Origin: Labilithrix sp.
Lineage (GTDB): Bacteria; Myxococcota; Polyangia; Polyangiales; Polyangiaceae
DNA length: 64,000 nt
Assembly (NCBI GenBank): GCA_028287035.1
Contig: JAQBQL010000186.1
Coordinates: 21,361-85,360, forward strand
Direction of reading: 5' to 3'
This document shows positions 9,477 through 17,565 of the stretch, piece by piece (position 1 is the stretch's first letter; every line of letters starts with the position of its first letter). Under the pieces are notes generated by a model. The model saw only the letters and a list, made by a program, of their open reading frames with translations. It did no database searches and was not told the origin of the DNA. The position numbers and the translations under genes are program-made.

Positions 9477-9490
9477 ATTCCCCCGTGGCC

Positions 9491-10099
9491 ATGGCTCCGC
9501 ACGCTGGCTGGGCTGCTGCCCTGCTCTCCACCACCGCCTCGGCGTCCGACGAGCGGGCGAGCGAGGTCGCGTCCGGCGAGGGCCGCGCGCTCGCCGCGAC
9601 CTACGCCGTGCGCGCGCCCGGCATCCGGCGCTTCCTCCACGGCCTGCTCGGCGAGGCCGCCGCGGCGGACGACGCGACCCAGGAGACGTTCGCGCGCGCC
9701 TGCGTGCGGATGGACACGCTCCGCGATCCCGACCGGATCGCGCCATGGCTCTTCGGCATCGCGCGGAACGTCGCCCTCGAGACCCTCAAGGAGCGCCGCC
9801 GCCGCCGTCGCCTCGTCGATCCCGATGCCGACGTCGACGACGGGAACGAGGGCGCGGACCACGTGACGCCGGAGTCGACGCTGCTCGGCCGGGAAGCGGT
9901 CGGCGTCGTCGACCGCGCGCTCGCCCGCCTCTCCACCCCGCGCCGCGCGGTCCTCATGCTGCGCCTCGATCACGCCATCGCCTACGAGGACATCGCCGAG
10001 CTCATGGGGTGGTCCGTCGCCAAGACCAAGGTCGAGATCCACCGCGCCCGCGCCGTGCTCCGCGAGGAGCTCGCGCGCTACGAAGGAGAAACGTCGTGA
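9491..10099 (+). CDS. ECF RNA polymerase sigma factor
   Basis: A sigma-70 region 2 (FLHGLLGEAAAADDATQETF, APWLFGIARNVALE) and a region 4 helix-turn-helix (YEDIAELMGWSVAKTKVEIH) are separated by a short Arg-rich linker, with no extra domains, as in ECF sigma factors. The ATG at 9491 gives 202 residues; a GTG at 9485 or a start at 9392 is possible in frame, but 9392 would lie upstream of the proposed promoter. The last codon overlaps the start of the anti-sigma gene (GTGA), indicating translational coupling. It is probably held inactive by that anti-sigma and, by the shared promoter motif, activates its own operon and the thioredoxin-fold lipoprotein gene downstream. Confidence 0.85.
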   Translation: MAPHAGWAAALLSTTASASDERASEVASGEGRALAATYAVRAPGIRRFLHGLLGEAAAADDATQETFARACVRMDTLRDPDRIAPWLFGIARNVALETLKERRRRRRLVDPDADVDDGNEGADHVTPESTLLGREAVGVVDRALARLSTPRRAVLMLRLDHAIAYEDIAELMGWSVAKTKVEIHRARAVLREELARYEGETS

Positions 10100-10662
10100 C
10101 CAGCGATTGCGACTTCGACGCGCTCGAGTCCCTCGTCCTCGGGGAGCTCACCGCCGCAGCAGCGGCACGCGTCTCCGGGCACGCGACGACCTGCGCGGCG
10201 TGCACGGGCGAGCTCGCGCTCCTTCGCGCCGAGCGCGCGGCGTTCGCGGCCCGCGCCGAGCACCTCGCAGCGTCCCACGAGACGCCGGCGCTCACCGCGG
10301 TCGCGTCGCTGCCGGTGGCCGTCCCGCCCGTGAGCGCCCACGTCCGCTCGCGCCGCCTCCGGTTGGTCGCGGCGCCGGCCGCCGTGGCGATCCTCGCGCT
10401 CGCCGCCGCGCTCACGCTCCGCCTCCGCGCCGCGGCCGACGTCGATCCCGCCCTCACCAGCAGTGGTCCGGCGCCGATCGCCGCCGATCCTGCAGCCTCG
10501 GCGCTGGTGTGCCGCGAGGACGAGCCCGCGCGCCCACGCCTTCGCACGAGCCCGTTCGCATGCGAGGAGCCGCGCGATCCGGCGACCGAGGTGGAGCCGC
10601 GCGCATGCGCAGCGTCGTGCGGTCGGACATGCGCCGCCGAGAGTGTAACTCCCGCGCCCTGA
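10096..10662 (+). CDS. Anti-sigma factor, zinc-finger ZAS type, Cys-rich periplasmic tail
   Basis: GTG start at 10096 overlapping the sigma stop; 188 residues. The N-terminal cytoplasmic part carries the ZAS zinc motif HATTCAAC (His-x3-Cys-x2-Cys, about residues 29-36), which binds ECF sigma factors in characterised relatives. One transmembrane helix (LVAAPAAVAILALAAALTL, about residues 90-110) leads to a roughly 75-residue outer tail with five cysteines (VCRE, FACEE, RACAASCGRTC). A cysteine-rich exposed tail beside a DsbA-like lipoprotein suggests that the signal is the thiol/disulfide state of the envelope or a thiol-binding metal; this is inference. The second ECF-type promoter overlaps the last codons. 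Confidence 0.8.
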   Translation: MTSDCDFDALESLVLGELTAAAAARVSGHATTCAACTGELALLRAERAAFAARAEHLAASHETPALTAVASLPVAVPPVSAHVRSRRLRLVAAPAAVAILALAAALTLRLRAAADVDPALTSSGPAPIAADPAASALVCREDEPARPRLRTSPFACEEPRDPATEVEPRACAASCGRTCAAESVTPAP

Positions 10663-10669
10663 TCGCCAC
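10644..10669 (+). promoter_or_regulatory. Putative ECF-type promoter of the DsbA-like gene
   Basis: TGTAACTCC (10644-10652), 12 nt, then GCCAC (10665-10669). It matches the element at 9451-9476 in both blocks and in spacing. It starts inside the 3' end of the anti-sigma gene. The DsbA-like start codon is about 50 bp downstream of the second block, leaving room for a leader with an AAGGAG ribosome binding site. Confidence 0.55.
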
Positions 10670-10718
10670 TCTCCTCCGACGGCGCGCCACGAACGGCGCT
10701 GCCGAAAAGGAGAGAACC

Positions 10719-11426
10719 ATGAGATCGAACCTCGCCCTCGCCGCGACCATCGCCGCGACCCTCATCGCGTGCAGCCAGGGCTCGTCGGACCCGACGCTCA
10801 CCGATCCCGCGAAGAAGACCGCCTCGGCCGCGCTCGCCGAAGCGCCCACGCCGGACACCAATTGCGGACCGTGCGGCGACAAGGACACCGTCGAGGACAG
10901 CCCGCGCACCGAGACGATCAACCTCGGCTCTTCACCCACGCGCGGCCCCGACGCCGCCCCCGTCACGATCGTCGTCTTTTCGGATTTCGAGTGCTCCTAT
11001 TGTGCGAAGTCCGAGGCGACCTTGCGCGAGCTCGAGGCGACGTATGGTGCCAAGGTGCGCTTCGTCTTCAAGAACGCGCCGCTGCCCATGCACGCCCACG
11101 CGCGGCTCGCCGCGAAGGCCGCCCTCGCCGCCGGCCAGCAGGGGAAGTTCTGGCCGTACCACGACGCGCTCTTCGCGGCGCAGGGCTCGCTCGATCAGGC
11201 AGGGCTCGAGCAGACCGCCGCGCGCGTCGGGCTCGACGTCGCGAAGTTCCGGCGCGCGCTCGCGAGCCAGGAGCTCGACGCCGCGCTCGAAGCCGACCTC
11301 GCCGAGGCGCGCCGGCTCGACGTGAAGGGCACGCCTGCGTTCTTCATCAATGGCAAGAACCTGCAGGGCGCGCAGCCCGCATCCGCCTTCAAGGCGAGGA
11401 TCGATCAGGCGCTCGCCGAGCGCTGA
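10719..11426 (+). CDS. DsbA-family thioredoxin-fold lipoprotein
   Basis: The ATG at 10719 follows AAGGAG by 8 nt. The 235-residue product starts with a lipoprotein signal (lipobox LIAC, Cys18), a linker containing an unusual extra CGPC (residues 49-52), then a DsbA/DSBA-like thioredoxin domain with FSDFECSYC (active-site CSYC, residues 92-95), the inserted helical region and the cis-Pro loop VKGTPAFFING. It likely acts as a disulfide oxidase, reductase or isomerase on the periplasmic face of a membrane. CGPC is the classic thioredoxin active-site sequence, but it lies here in an apparently unstructured linker, so it may relay electrons to the main site or simply be a surface thiol pair. The 3' end overlaps the convergent symporter gene by 22 bp. 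Confidence 0.85.
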   Translation: MRSNLALAATIAATLIACSQGSSDPTLTDPAKKTASAALAEAPTPDTNCGPCGDKDTVEDSPRTETINLGSSPTRGPDAAPVTIVVFSDFECSYCAKSEATLRELEATYGAKVRFVFKNAPLPMHAHARLAAKAALAAGQQGKFWPYHDALFAAQGSLDQAGLEQTAARVGLDVAKFRRALASQELDAALEADLAEARRLDVKGTPAFFINGKNLQGAQPASAFKARIDQALAER

Positions 11427-12748
11427 TCGGAAGGCGGCGCGTCCACCGGGACCGGCACCTCACCGAAGACGCCTTCCCAGCGCGCGATGACGCACGCCGC
11501 GAGGCCGTTGCCGGTGAGGTTCAGCGCGGAGCGCGCCATGTCCATGATCTCGTCCACGGCGAGGATCATGGCGACACCCGCCTCGCCGGGAAGACCGAAG
11601 CCGCCCGCGGTGCCCGCGATGATGACGAGCGTCGCGCGCGGCACCCCGGCGACTCCCTTCGAGGTGAGCATGAACGTGAAGACCATCGCCAGCTGCGTGC
11701 CGATCGACATCTCGATCTTCGCCGCCTGCGCGATGGTCAGTGAAGCCAGCACGAGATAGAGCGTCGAGCCGTCCAGATTGAACGAATACCCGGTGGGGAT
11801 GACGAAGCTGCCGACCCGGCGCGGCACGCCGAACTTCTCCATCTGCTCGAGAAGGCGCGGAAGCGCCGCCTCGCTCGACGCCGTGGAGAAGGCAAGCGTC
11901 GCGGGCTCCCGGATGTGGCGCAGGAACCCGAGGATCGGGATGCGGAAGATCAGCATCACCGGCACGAGCACCAGCACGAAGAAGAGCACCAGCGACAGGT
12001 ACAGACTGCCCACGAGCACCGAGTAGTGCTTCAGCAGGTCGAGCACCGCCGGCCATCCCTCGAGGCCGTTGCCGCCCTGCCCGGAGGCCATGTGGCTCAC
12101 GTTGTACGCCATCGCGCCGAACACGCCGATGGGCGTGAGCGACATGATCATCGCCGTGTACTTGAACATCACCTGCGCGACGCCATCGAAGAACGCGAGC
12201 ACCGGCGCGCCCCGCGGCCCGATGCGCGTCAGCGCCACGCCGAACAGCGTCGCGAACACCACGACCGGAAGGATGTCGCCCTTGGCGGCATGCTCGATCA
12301 GGTTCGAGGGAAAGGCGTGGAGCGCGATGTCCCAGCCGCTCTTCGGCGTGGCGAGCACCGCATGCGCGTCGGCCTTGAGCGGCAGGCCGTCGCCGGGACG
12401 AAGCCAGTTCGCGATGACCAGCCCGAGCAGCAGCGCGAAGGTGGTCACCACCTCGAAGTAGAGGAGCGACTTGGCGCCCATGCGCCCGACCGCCTTGAGA
12501 TCGCCGGTCTGCGCGATGCCGGTGATGATCGTCGACACCAGCAGCGGGACGATGATCCCCTTGATGAGCGCGAGAAAGCCCTTCGAGCAGAACTGGAAGA
12601 ACGCGAACGCCACCGGGTGCTGGTCGGCGGGAAGGAAGCCGCCCACCAGCACGCCGAGCACGAGCCCGGTGAAGATGAGCGCCGTGCCCGAGCGCCAGAA
12701 CGGCTTCCGCGGGGCTGCCGGCGAAGGGGCCGCCGCCTCGCCGCTCAT
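11405..12748 (-). CDS. Dicarboxylate/amino acid:cation symporter (DAACS family)
   Basis: A 447-residue polytopic membrane protein with DAACS/GltPh hallmarks: the first hairpin STASSEAALP, GYSFNLDGS in TM7, the second hairpin GGFGLPGEAG and the TM8 substrate motif MDMARSALNLTGNG. The Asp, Arg and Asn that bind acidic substrates in GltPh are kept, but the later Asp of the GltPh Na1 site is Asn (LTGNG), as in DctA-type C4-dicarboxylate carriers. I therefore favour a dicarboxylate or glutamate/aspartate importer and leave the symbol blank. Its ATG overlaps the PlsC stop by one base (TGATG), so the two are translationally coupled. Its 3' end overlaps the DsbA-like gene. Confidence 0.88.
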   Translation of the reverse strand: MSGEAAAPSPAAPRKPFWRSGTALIFTGLVLGVLVGGFLPADQHPVAFAFFQFCSKGFLALIKGIIVPLLVSTIITGIAQTGDLKAVGRMGAKSLLYFEVVTTFALLLGLVIANWLRPGDGLPLKADAHAVLATPKSGWDIALHAFPSNLIEHAAKGDILPVVVFATLFGVALTRIGPRGAPVLAFFDGVAQVMFKYTAMIMSLTPIGVFGAMAYNVSHMASGQGGNGLEGWPAVLDLLKHYSVLVGSLYLSLVLFFVLVLVPVMLIFRIPILGFLRHIREPATLAFSTASSEAALPRLLEQMEKFGVPRRVGSFVIPTGYSFNLDGSTLYLVLASLTIAQAAKIEMSIGTQLAMVFTFMLTSKGVAGVPRATLVIIAGTAGGFGLPGEAGVAMILAVDEIMDMARSALNLTGNGLAACVIARWEGVFGEVPVPVDAPPSDQRSASA

Positions 12749-13719
12749 CAACGCCCGTCGTGCGACGCGGGATCGGGGCCCCGCTCGGCCGCGGCGTGCT
12801 TCGCCTTGGCCGCCGCGGTGCGCCGCCCGTCGTCCGACTTCGCGATGTCCTTCACCGCGGCGGGGTCCTGTCCTGCGAGCGCGGCGGTCATGCGGCGCTG
12901 CTCGTCGGCGAGGACCTTGATCGCGTCGAGGCACCGATCCGCGGCGCGCTTCTGCGACGTGATCATCTTGGCCTTCGGGCGCAGGTCCGAGAAATCGATC
13001 GGCTTGCCGAAGTACACGTCGACCGGCGTCTCGCTGGCGCGGAGGAAGTTGTTCCGCCACTCGCCGGGGATGCTCTGGCCCATGCCGATGACGAACACGG
13101 GAATCACGTGCGCGCGCGTGGCGCCGAGCGCGACGCGCCCCACGCCGGGCTGCGCGGGCAGGAACTGGTAAGGGTCGTCGCTCTTGTTGCGCGTGCCCTC
13201 GGGATGGATGCCGAGCACCGTCCCGATGTCCGGCCGGTTCAGCTCCTCGATGCAGCGCTGCACGGAGTACGTGTTGAAGGCCTTCTTCTCCTTGTCGCGC
13301 ATGATCGGCGGGAACATGCGCATGCCGCTCATCGCGAAGTTGACGATGGGCCCGAGCGCCGAGTCGTAGAAGAAGTTCTGACGGACCGGGAAGAAGATCC
13401 GCTTGGTGAGCCGCGTGCGCCAGTAGAGGAGCGCGGTGATCGTGAAGAAGTCGAAGAACGACCGGTGGTTCGCGACGAGGAGGATCGAATCCTTCTTGCC
13501 GAACGGCGCGAGGTTCTCGAGCCCGTGGATCCGGAAACGACGACCGCCACAGCTGTAGATCAGCGCGCCCATGACGACGCTGTTCCAGTTGGCGGAGAGC
13601 GGGGTGAGCGCCGGAGCGGAGAGCGCATCGGCGATTCGGAACGACGCACGCTCGAAGAACGTCAGCGGCGCGAGCTGCTCGGGAGTGGGACGCACGGCCG
13701 GGGTCATAGCACGTGACAA
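12748..13719 (-). CDS. 1-acylglycerol-3-phosphate acyltransferase-like (PlsC domain)
   Basis: A 323-residue protein with the acyltransferase block I NHRSFFD (His-x4-Asp, about residue 84), the phosphate-binding block HPEGTRNK (about residue 171) and a later VIPVFVIGMG segment, as in PlsC-like enzymes that acylate lysophosphatidate. The C-terminal 60 residues are charged, Ala/Lys-rich and not part of the fold. It lies 10 bp downstream of the alkyl-DHAP synthase homologue and is coupled to the symporter, so an operon of ether-lipid synthase, acyltransferase and transporter is suggested. The acyl acceptor is unknown and could be an ether lysophosphatidate. Confidence 0.82.
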   Translation of the reverse strand: MSRAMTPAVRPTPEQLAPLTFFERASFRIADALSAPALTPLSANWNSVVMGALIYSCGGRRFRIHGLENLAPFGKKDSILLVANHRSFFDFFTITALLYWRTRLTKRIFFPVRQNFFYDSALGPIVNFAMSGMRMFPPIMRDKEKKAFNTYSVQRCIEELNRPDIGTVLGIHPEGTRNKSDDPYQFLPAQPGVGRVALGATRAHVIPVFVIGMGQSIPGEWRNNFLRASETPVDVYFGKPIDFSDLRPKAKMITSQKRAADRCLDAIKVLADEQRRMTAALAGQDPAAVKDIAKSDDGRRTAAAKAKHAAAERGPDPASHDGR

Positions 13720-13729
13720 GTTCCGCGCC

Positions 13730-15409
13730 TCAGCCAGGCATCTTGAGGAGACAGCCCGGGTTCAGGATCCCGCTCGGATCGAGCTTGTCCTTGGCAGCGG
13801 TGAGCACCGACTCGAACAGCGGCGAGCCCTCCTGCTCGTACCACGGCCGGTGCGTCCGACCGACCGCATGGTGGTGCGTGATGGTGCCGTGGTTGGCGAG
13901 GATCGCGTCGCTCGCCGCCGCCTTGATCGCCGCCCACTGCTCGAGCTCCGCGCCCGGACGTCCCGGCGCGACGAACGTGTAATAGGGAGCCGGACCATCC
14001 GGGTACACGTGCGTGAAGCGGCACGTCAGGAGGCCTCCGCCGCAGTGCTGATCCATCGCCGCCGTCACCGCGCGTGTCACCGCGTCGTGCAGCGCCGCGA
14101 CCCGGTCCCAGGTGCACGCGGTCTCGAACGTGTCGCAGACCGTGCCGAGCGACACGAGCGCGCTCTGCAGGTACGGCGCGTCGAAGAACGCCTGCTTCCA
14201 CGTCGCGGCGTCGTCGGTGTCGTGCTCGACCGGGGGCGGCCGGTGGGTCGCGGTCGAGGGAAGCGCCGGCGGCAGCACCGACGGACGCGGCGGGCTCGAG
14301 TAGACGATGTCGGTCGTGTAGTGCGGCTCGTCGCCTTCGCCCCCCAGGTCGGTGGCAATCGAGAGCGCGCGCTCCATCCACGGCTCCACCGGATGGTCGG
14401 CGGACTCGAAGGCGATGAGGAGCACGCAGGTGCCCTTCGTCGAGACCTGGTGGAGCATCGCCTCGCCCGCGTCGAGCAAGCGGCAGTTCGAGGGGTGGAG
14501 GCCGGACTGGGAAAGGATGCGCGACGCGTTGATCCCGGCCTCGAACGTCGCGAAGTGCACGCTCGCCGAGGCCCGCCAGCGCGGGCGCGACTGCACGCGG
14601 ACCCACGCCTCGGTGATGATGCCGAGGGCTCCTTCCGAACCGAGGACCAGGCGATCGGGATCGGGGCCGGCGCCGGACGAGGGCACGCGGCGCGTCTCGA
14701 AGAGGCCGGCCGGCGTCACCATGCGCACCGACTGCACGAAGTCGTCGATGTGCGTGAAGAGCGTCGCGAAGTGCCCGCTCGCGCGCGTCGCGATCCAGCC
14801 GCCGAGCGTCGACAGCTCGAAGCTCTGCGGGTAGTGGCGCAGCGAGAAGCCGTTGACGCCGAGCTGCTCGGCGATGCGCGGGCCGGTCGCGCCGGCCTGG
14901 ATGCGCGCCGACCGCGAGACGTTGTCGACCTCGAGAACCTTGTCCATCCTCGAGAGGTCGACGCACGCCGTGCCGCGGAACCGGCCCGACGCCGTGAACT
15001 CGGTGCCGCCCACCACGCTCGTTCCGCCGCCGTACGGAATGAACGCGATCGATTCCTTCTCGCAGAAGCGGAGGAGCGCCGTGATGTGCTGCTCCTGCGT
15101 CGGATGAAACACCCAGTCCGGTGCGGCCGCGAAGTCGCCGCGGAAGCCGCGCACGAGGTCCCGGTAGCCGCGCCCGTACGTGTGAACGGCGCGGACGTGC
15201 GGGTCGGTCGTTCCTATGCCGCGGAGCTCGACGGGCGGCGCATACCGGGGCGCCGGCAGCGCGGCCTCGTCGAGCGTGGGCAGCGGGGCGAGCGCTGGCG
15301 CTTTACCGAAGACCGCGCCGAGGCGGCGGGCGAGGGCGCCGCGCACCTCGCTGCTCGGGAACCTGTCCTCGTAACCCCAGGCCCAGTGACTCCGCCTTTG
15401 CTCCGGCAC
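13730..15409 (-). CDS. agpS: Alkyldihydroxyacetonephosphate synthase-like FAD enzyme (ether lipid synthesis)
   Basis: A 559-residue FAD_binding_4 oxidase. The N-terminus (HWAWGYED), the PP-loop IPYGGGTSVVGG, the segment YPQSFELSTLGGWIATRASG and the C-terminal histidine motif GTITHHHAVG with FKxxLDPxGILNPG-like KDKLDPSGILNPGCL are characteristic of AGPS rather than D-lactate or glycolate oxidases. AGPS exchanges the acyl chain of acyl-DHAP for a fatty alcohol, forming the ether bond. Myxobacteria make ether lipids with such enzymes, which fits both this genome and the PlsC gene 10 bp downstream. The start at 15409 lies 89 bp from the divergent phosphoesterase gene. The residual uncertainty is whether it accepts alkyl donors or is a diverged oxidase. 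Confidence 0.8.
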   Translation of the reverse strand: MPEQRRSHWAWGYEDRFPSSEVRGALARRLGAVFGKAPALAPLPTLDEAALPAPRYAPPVELRGIGTTDPHVRAVHTYGRGYRDLVRGFRGDFAAAPDWVFHPTQEQHITALLRFCEKESIAFIPYGGGTSVVGGTEFTASGRFRGTACVDLSRMDKVLEVDNVSRSARIQAGATGPRIAEQLGVNGFSLRHYPQSFELSTLGGWIATRASGHFATLFTHIDDFVQSVRMVTPAGLFETRRVPSSGAGPDPDRLVLGSEGALGIITEAWVRVQSRPRWRASASVHFATFEAGINASRILSQSGLHPSNCRLLDAGEAMLHQVSTKGTCVLLIAFESADHPVEPWMERALSIATDLGGEGDEPHYTTDIVYSSPPRPSVLPPALPSTATHRPPPVEHDTDDAATWKQAFFDAPYLQSALVSLGTVCDTFETACTWDRVAALHDAVTRAVTAAMDQHCGGGLLTCRFTHVYPDGPAPYYTFVAPGRPGAELEQWAAIKAAASDAILANHGTITHHHAVGRTHRPWYEQEGSPLFESVLTAAKDKLDPSGILNPGCLLKMPG

Positions 15410-15498
15410 GTCCTCACGTTACCAGAGCGACGCTGCGCGGGGCCACGTCCCGAGCGCGCGCGCGGGCCGTGCTAGCTTCGAGAGGCGGGCGCGCCTCC

Positions 15499-16146
15499 AT
15501 GCCTTCCCTCCCTCGCCTCGCCTCGGGACCTCGCATCGTCGCGGTCGCCGACACGCACCTCCAGCACGACCGCCTCGCGATACCGGGCGGTGACATCCTC
15601 GTGCACGCCGGCGACCTGTGTCAGCACGGCTCGCTCGACGAGCTCGCACGCGCCGCCGACTTCTTCCGGGCGTTACCTCATCCCGTGAAGATCCTGGTCG
15701 CCGGCAACCACGACGTCTGCCTCGAGCGGACGCCGCAGGCAGCACGCGCGCTGCTCGAGGGCTTCGTCTACCTCGAGGACAGCGCGGCGGTGATCGAGGG
15801 GCTCGTCTTCCACGGGAGCCCGTGGCAACCGAAGTTCCGCGTGTGGGCCTTCGGTGCGGCGCGCGGTCCCGAGCTCGCCGCGAAGTGGGCGAAGATCCCG
15901 GAGCGCGTCGACGTCCTCGTCACGCACGGCCCGCCCTTCGGCCACGGCGACCGCATCCCGTGGGAGGGAACACCCCGTCACGTGGGATGCCTCGATCTTC
16001 GCCGGCGCGTGCAGGAGGTGAAGCCGCGGCTCCACCTCTTCGGGCACATTCACCAGGATCCGGGCGTGTGGCGCGAGGGGCCGACCACCTTCGCGAACGT
16101 GACCGTCGACGAGGGCCGCGTGGCCCCCGTCGTCCTCACGCTCTAG
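15499..16146 (+). CDS. Metallophosphoesterase, calcineurin-like, small
   Basis: A 215-residue protein with all the motifs of the family: ADTHL (residue 16), GGDILVHAGDL (about 30-40), AGNHD (about 71), THGPPFGHGD (about 137) and FGHIHQ (about 178). The compact form, with PWQPKF before the fourth motif, resembles small Rv0805- or MPPED2-like phosphodiesterases. The start at 15499 was chosen because the family motif then begins about 15 residues in; the longer open frame upstream lies opposite the AGPS gene. Its stop is 7 bp from the stop of the convergent LemA gene. Confidence 0.85.
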   Translation: MPSLPRLASGPRIVAVADTHLQHDRLAIPGGDILVHAGDLCQHGSLDELARAADFFRALPHPVKILVAGNHDVCLERTPQAARALLEGFVYLEDSAAVIEGLVFHGSPWQPKFRVWAFGAARGPELAAKWAKIPERVDVLVTHGPPFGHGDRIPWEGTPRHVGCLDLRRRVQEVKPRLHLFGHIHQDPGVWREGPTTFANVTVDEGRVAPVVLTL

Positions 16147-16153
16147 TCGCTCT

Positions 16154-16789
16154 CTAGAACGAGACCTTGGGTGCAGCGGTCGACTCGGGCGCTGCCGAGT
16201 AGTAGACGCGCGGCTTGAACGGGGTGCCCGTCGCCTTGTTGACGACGGCGCCGCGGACCTTGCCGAGCTCCGAGTTGTAGTCCTTCACGGCGTCGTTGTA
16301 CTGCTGCCGCGCGCGGAGGATCCGGTTCTCGGTCGACTCGAGCGACTTCATGAGATCGGTGAACTGACCGTTGGCCTGGAGCTTCGGGTAGTTCTCGTTC
16401 GACACGAGGAGCCGGCTGATCGCGCCCGAGCTGAGCTTGGCCTGCGCGTCCTCGAAGGCCTTCATCTTCGCCGGATCGGTGAAGTCGTCACCGGACAGCT
16501 TGATCTGCGTGGCCGACGCGCGGGCTTCCGTGATCTTGGTGAGCGTCGACTGCTCGTAATTCGCCGACGCCTTCACGGTGTTCACGAGGTTCGGGATGAG
16601 GTCGGCGCGCCGCTGGAGATCGGCCTCGAGGTCCGACCACTTCTGCAGGCACACCTGATCCTTCTCGATCAGCGTGTCGTATTTCTGGCAACCGGGCACC
16701 GCAAAGATGCCGGCCACCACGAGCAGGAGGAGCTCGAACACGCGCCAGGAGGCGATGGACGACAGAACATTGAGTGCTTTTTCGGTCAT
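16154..16789 (-). CDS. lemA: LemA family protein
   Basis: A 211-residue protein from the ATG at 16789, which gives the usual LemA layout: a short cytoplasmic or signal start, one hydrophobic segment (VFELLLLVVAGIFAVPGC), then a long helical domain. Signature parts are KWSDLEADLQRRADLIPNLV and NYPKLQANGQF, with the late helix NRILRARQQYNDAVKDYN. The VPGC at the end of the helix could be a lipobox. LemA proteins face the periplasm or outside and have no settled function. A start at 16837 is also open but adds residues lacking similarity. The gene is single, without the TPM-domain partner often found beside lemA. Confidence 0.9.
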   Translation of the reverse strand: MTEKALNVLSSIASWRVFELLLLVVAGIFAVPGCQKYDTLIEKDQVCLQKWSDLEADLQRRADLIPNLVNTVKASANYEQSTLTKITEARASATQIKLSGDDFTDPAKMKAFEDAQAKLSSGAISRLLVSNENYPKLQANGQFTDLMKSLESTENRILRARQQYNDAVKDYNSELGKVRGAVVNKATGTPFKPRVYYSAAPESTAAPKVSF

Positions 16790-16872
16790 GACGCGCGCAA
16801 CGGTAAGGAGGAAGTCTCCACGGTGCAAGGGCCTCACCTACCTTCGTACCGCCCGCGGCATAATGCTTCGCC

Positions 16873-17565
16873 ATGAGACCGGTCATGAACCTCGATGGGG
16901 GCGAGCACGACGACGAGCCGGCGGAGCTCTATGCCTTGGCCGACGTCGTCCACGTCGCGTGCGGGGGCCACGCCGGTGACGACGCCTCGATGGAACGCGT
17001 CGCGCGCGCCTGCCTTGCCGCCGGCACCAGCATCGGCGCGCATCCCTCCTACGACGACCGGGAAGGGTTCGGGCGCCGCGCCCAGGAGGTCTCGCCCGCA
17101 GCGCTCGAGGCGCAGATCGCCGCCCAGTGCTCGCGGCTGCGCGACATCGTCACGGCGCTCGGCGCCGCGCTCGTCTCGGTGAAGCCCCACGGAGCGCTGT
17201 ACCACGAGGCGCACGTCAGCGAGGTCACTGCGCGGGCATGCGTCGCCGGCATCGTGCGCGCGGTCGGCCCGGTGGCGATCGTCGGCCCGGCCGGAGGGGC
17301 GCTCGAGCAGGCGGCGCGTTCGGCGGGCGCGGCGTTCCAGCGCGAGGCCTTCGCCGACCGTGGGACGCGACCCGACGGGAGCCTCGTCCCCCGCGGCGAG
17401 CCAGGCGCGCTCGTGGACGATCCGGCGGTGGCCGCGGCACAGGCCGTGAGGCTGGCGGCGCGGGGCGACGTCGACACGCTCTGCGTCCACGCCGACACGC
17501 CGGGCGCGGTCACGATCGCGCGCGCGGTGCGGGCGGCGCTCGGTCCGAAGGGCGAGGCCCGGTGA
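16873..17565 (+). CDS. pxpA: 5-oxoprolinase subunit A (LamB/YcsF family)
   Basis: A 230-residue LamB/YcsF protein: the opening MNLDGGE, ACGGHAGD (about residue 30), GAHPSYDDREGFGRR (about 55) and VKPHGALYHE (about 102) are family signatures. PxpA works with PxpB and PxpC to open 5-oxoproline to glutamate with ATP. The next gene overlaps by GTGA at 17562-17565 and encodes the other two subunits as one chain. The gene is divergent from lemA across 83 bp. Confidence 0.92.
   Translation: MRPVMNLDGGEHDDEPAELYALADVVHVACGGHAGDDASMERVARACLAAGTSIGAHPSYDDREGFGRRAQEVSPAALEAQIAAQCSRLRDIVTALGAALVSVKPHGALYHEAHVSEVTARACVAGIVRAVGPVAIVGPAGGALEQAARSAGAAFQREAFADRGTRPDGSLVPRGEPGALVDDPAVAAAQAVRLAARGDVDTLCVHADTPGAVTIARAVRAALGPKGEAR

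Noticed and set aside
9392..9490. Longer N-terminus for the ECF sigma factor starting at 9392
   Set aside because: The added residues have no sigma similarity and the proposed promoter falls inside this segment.
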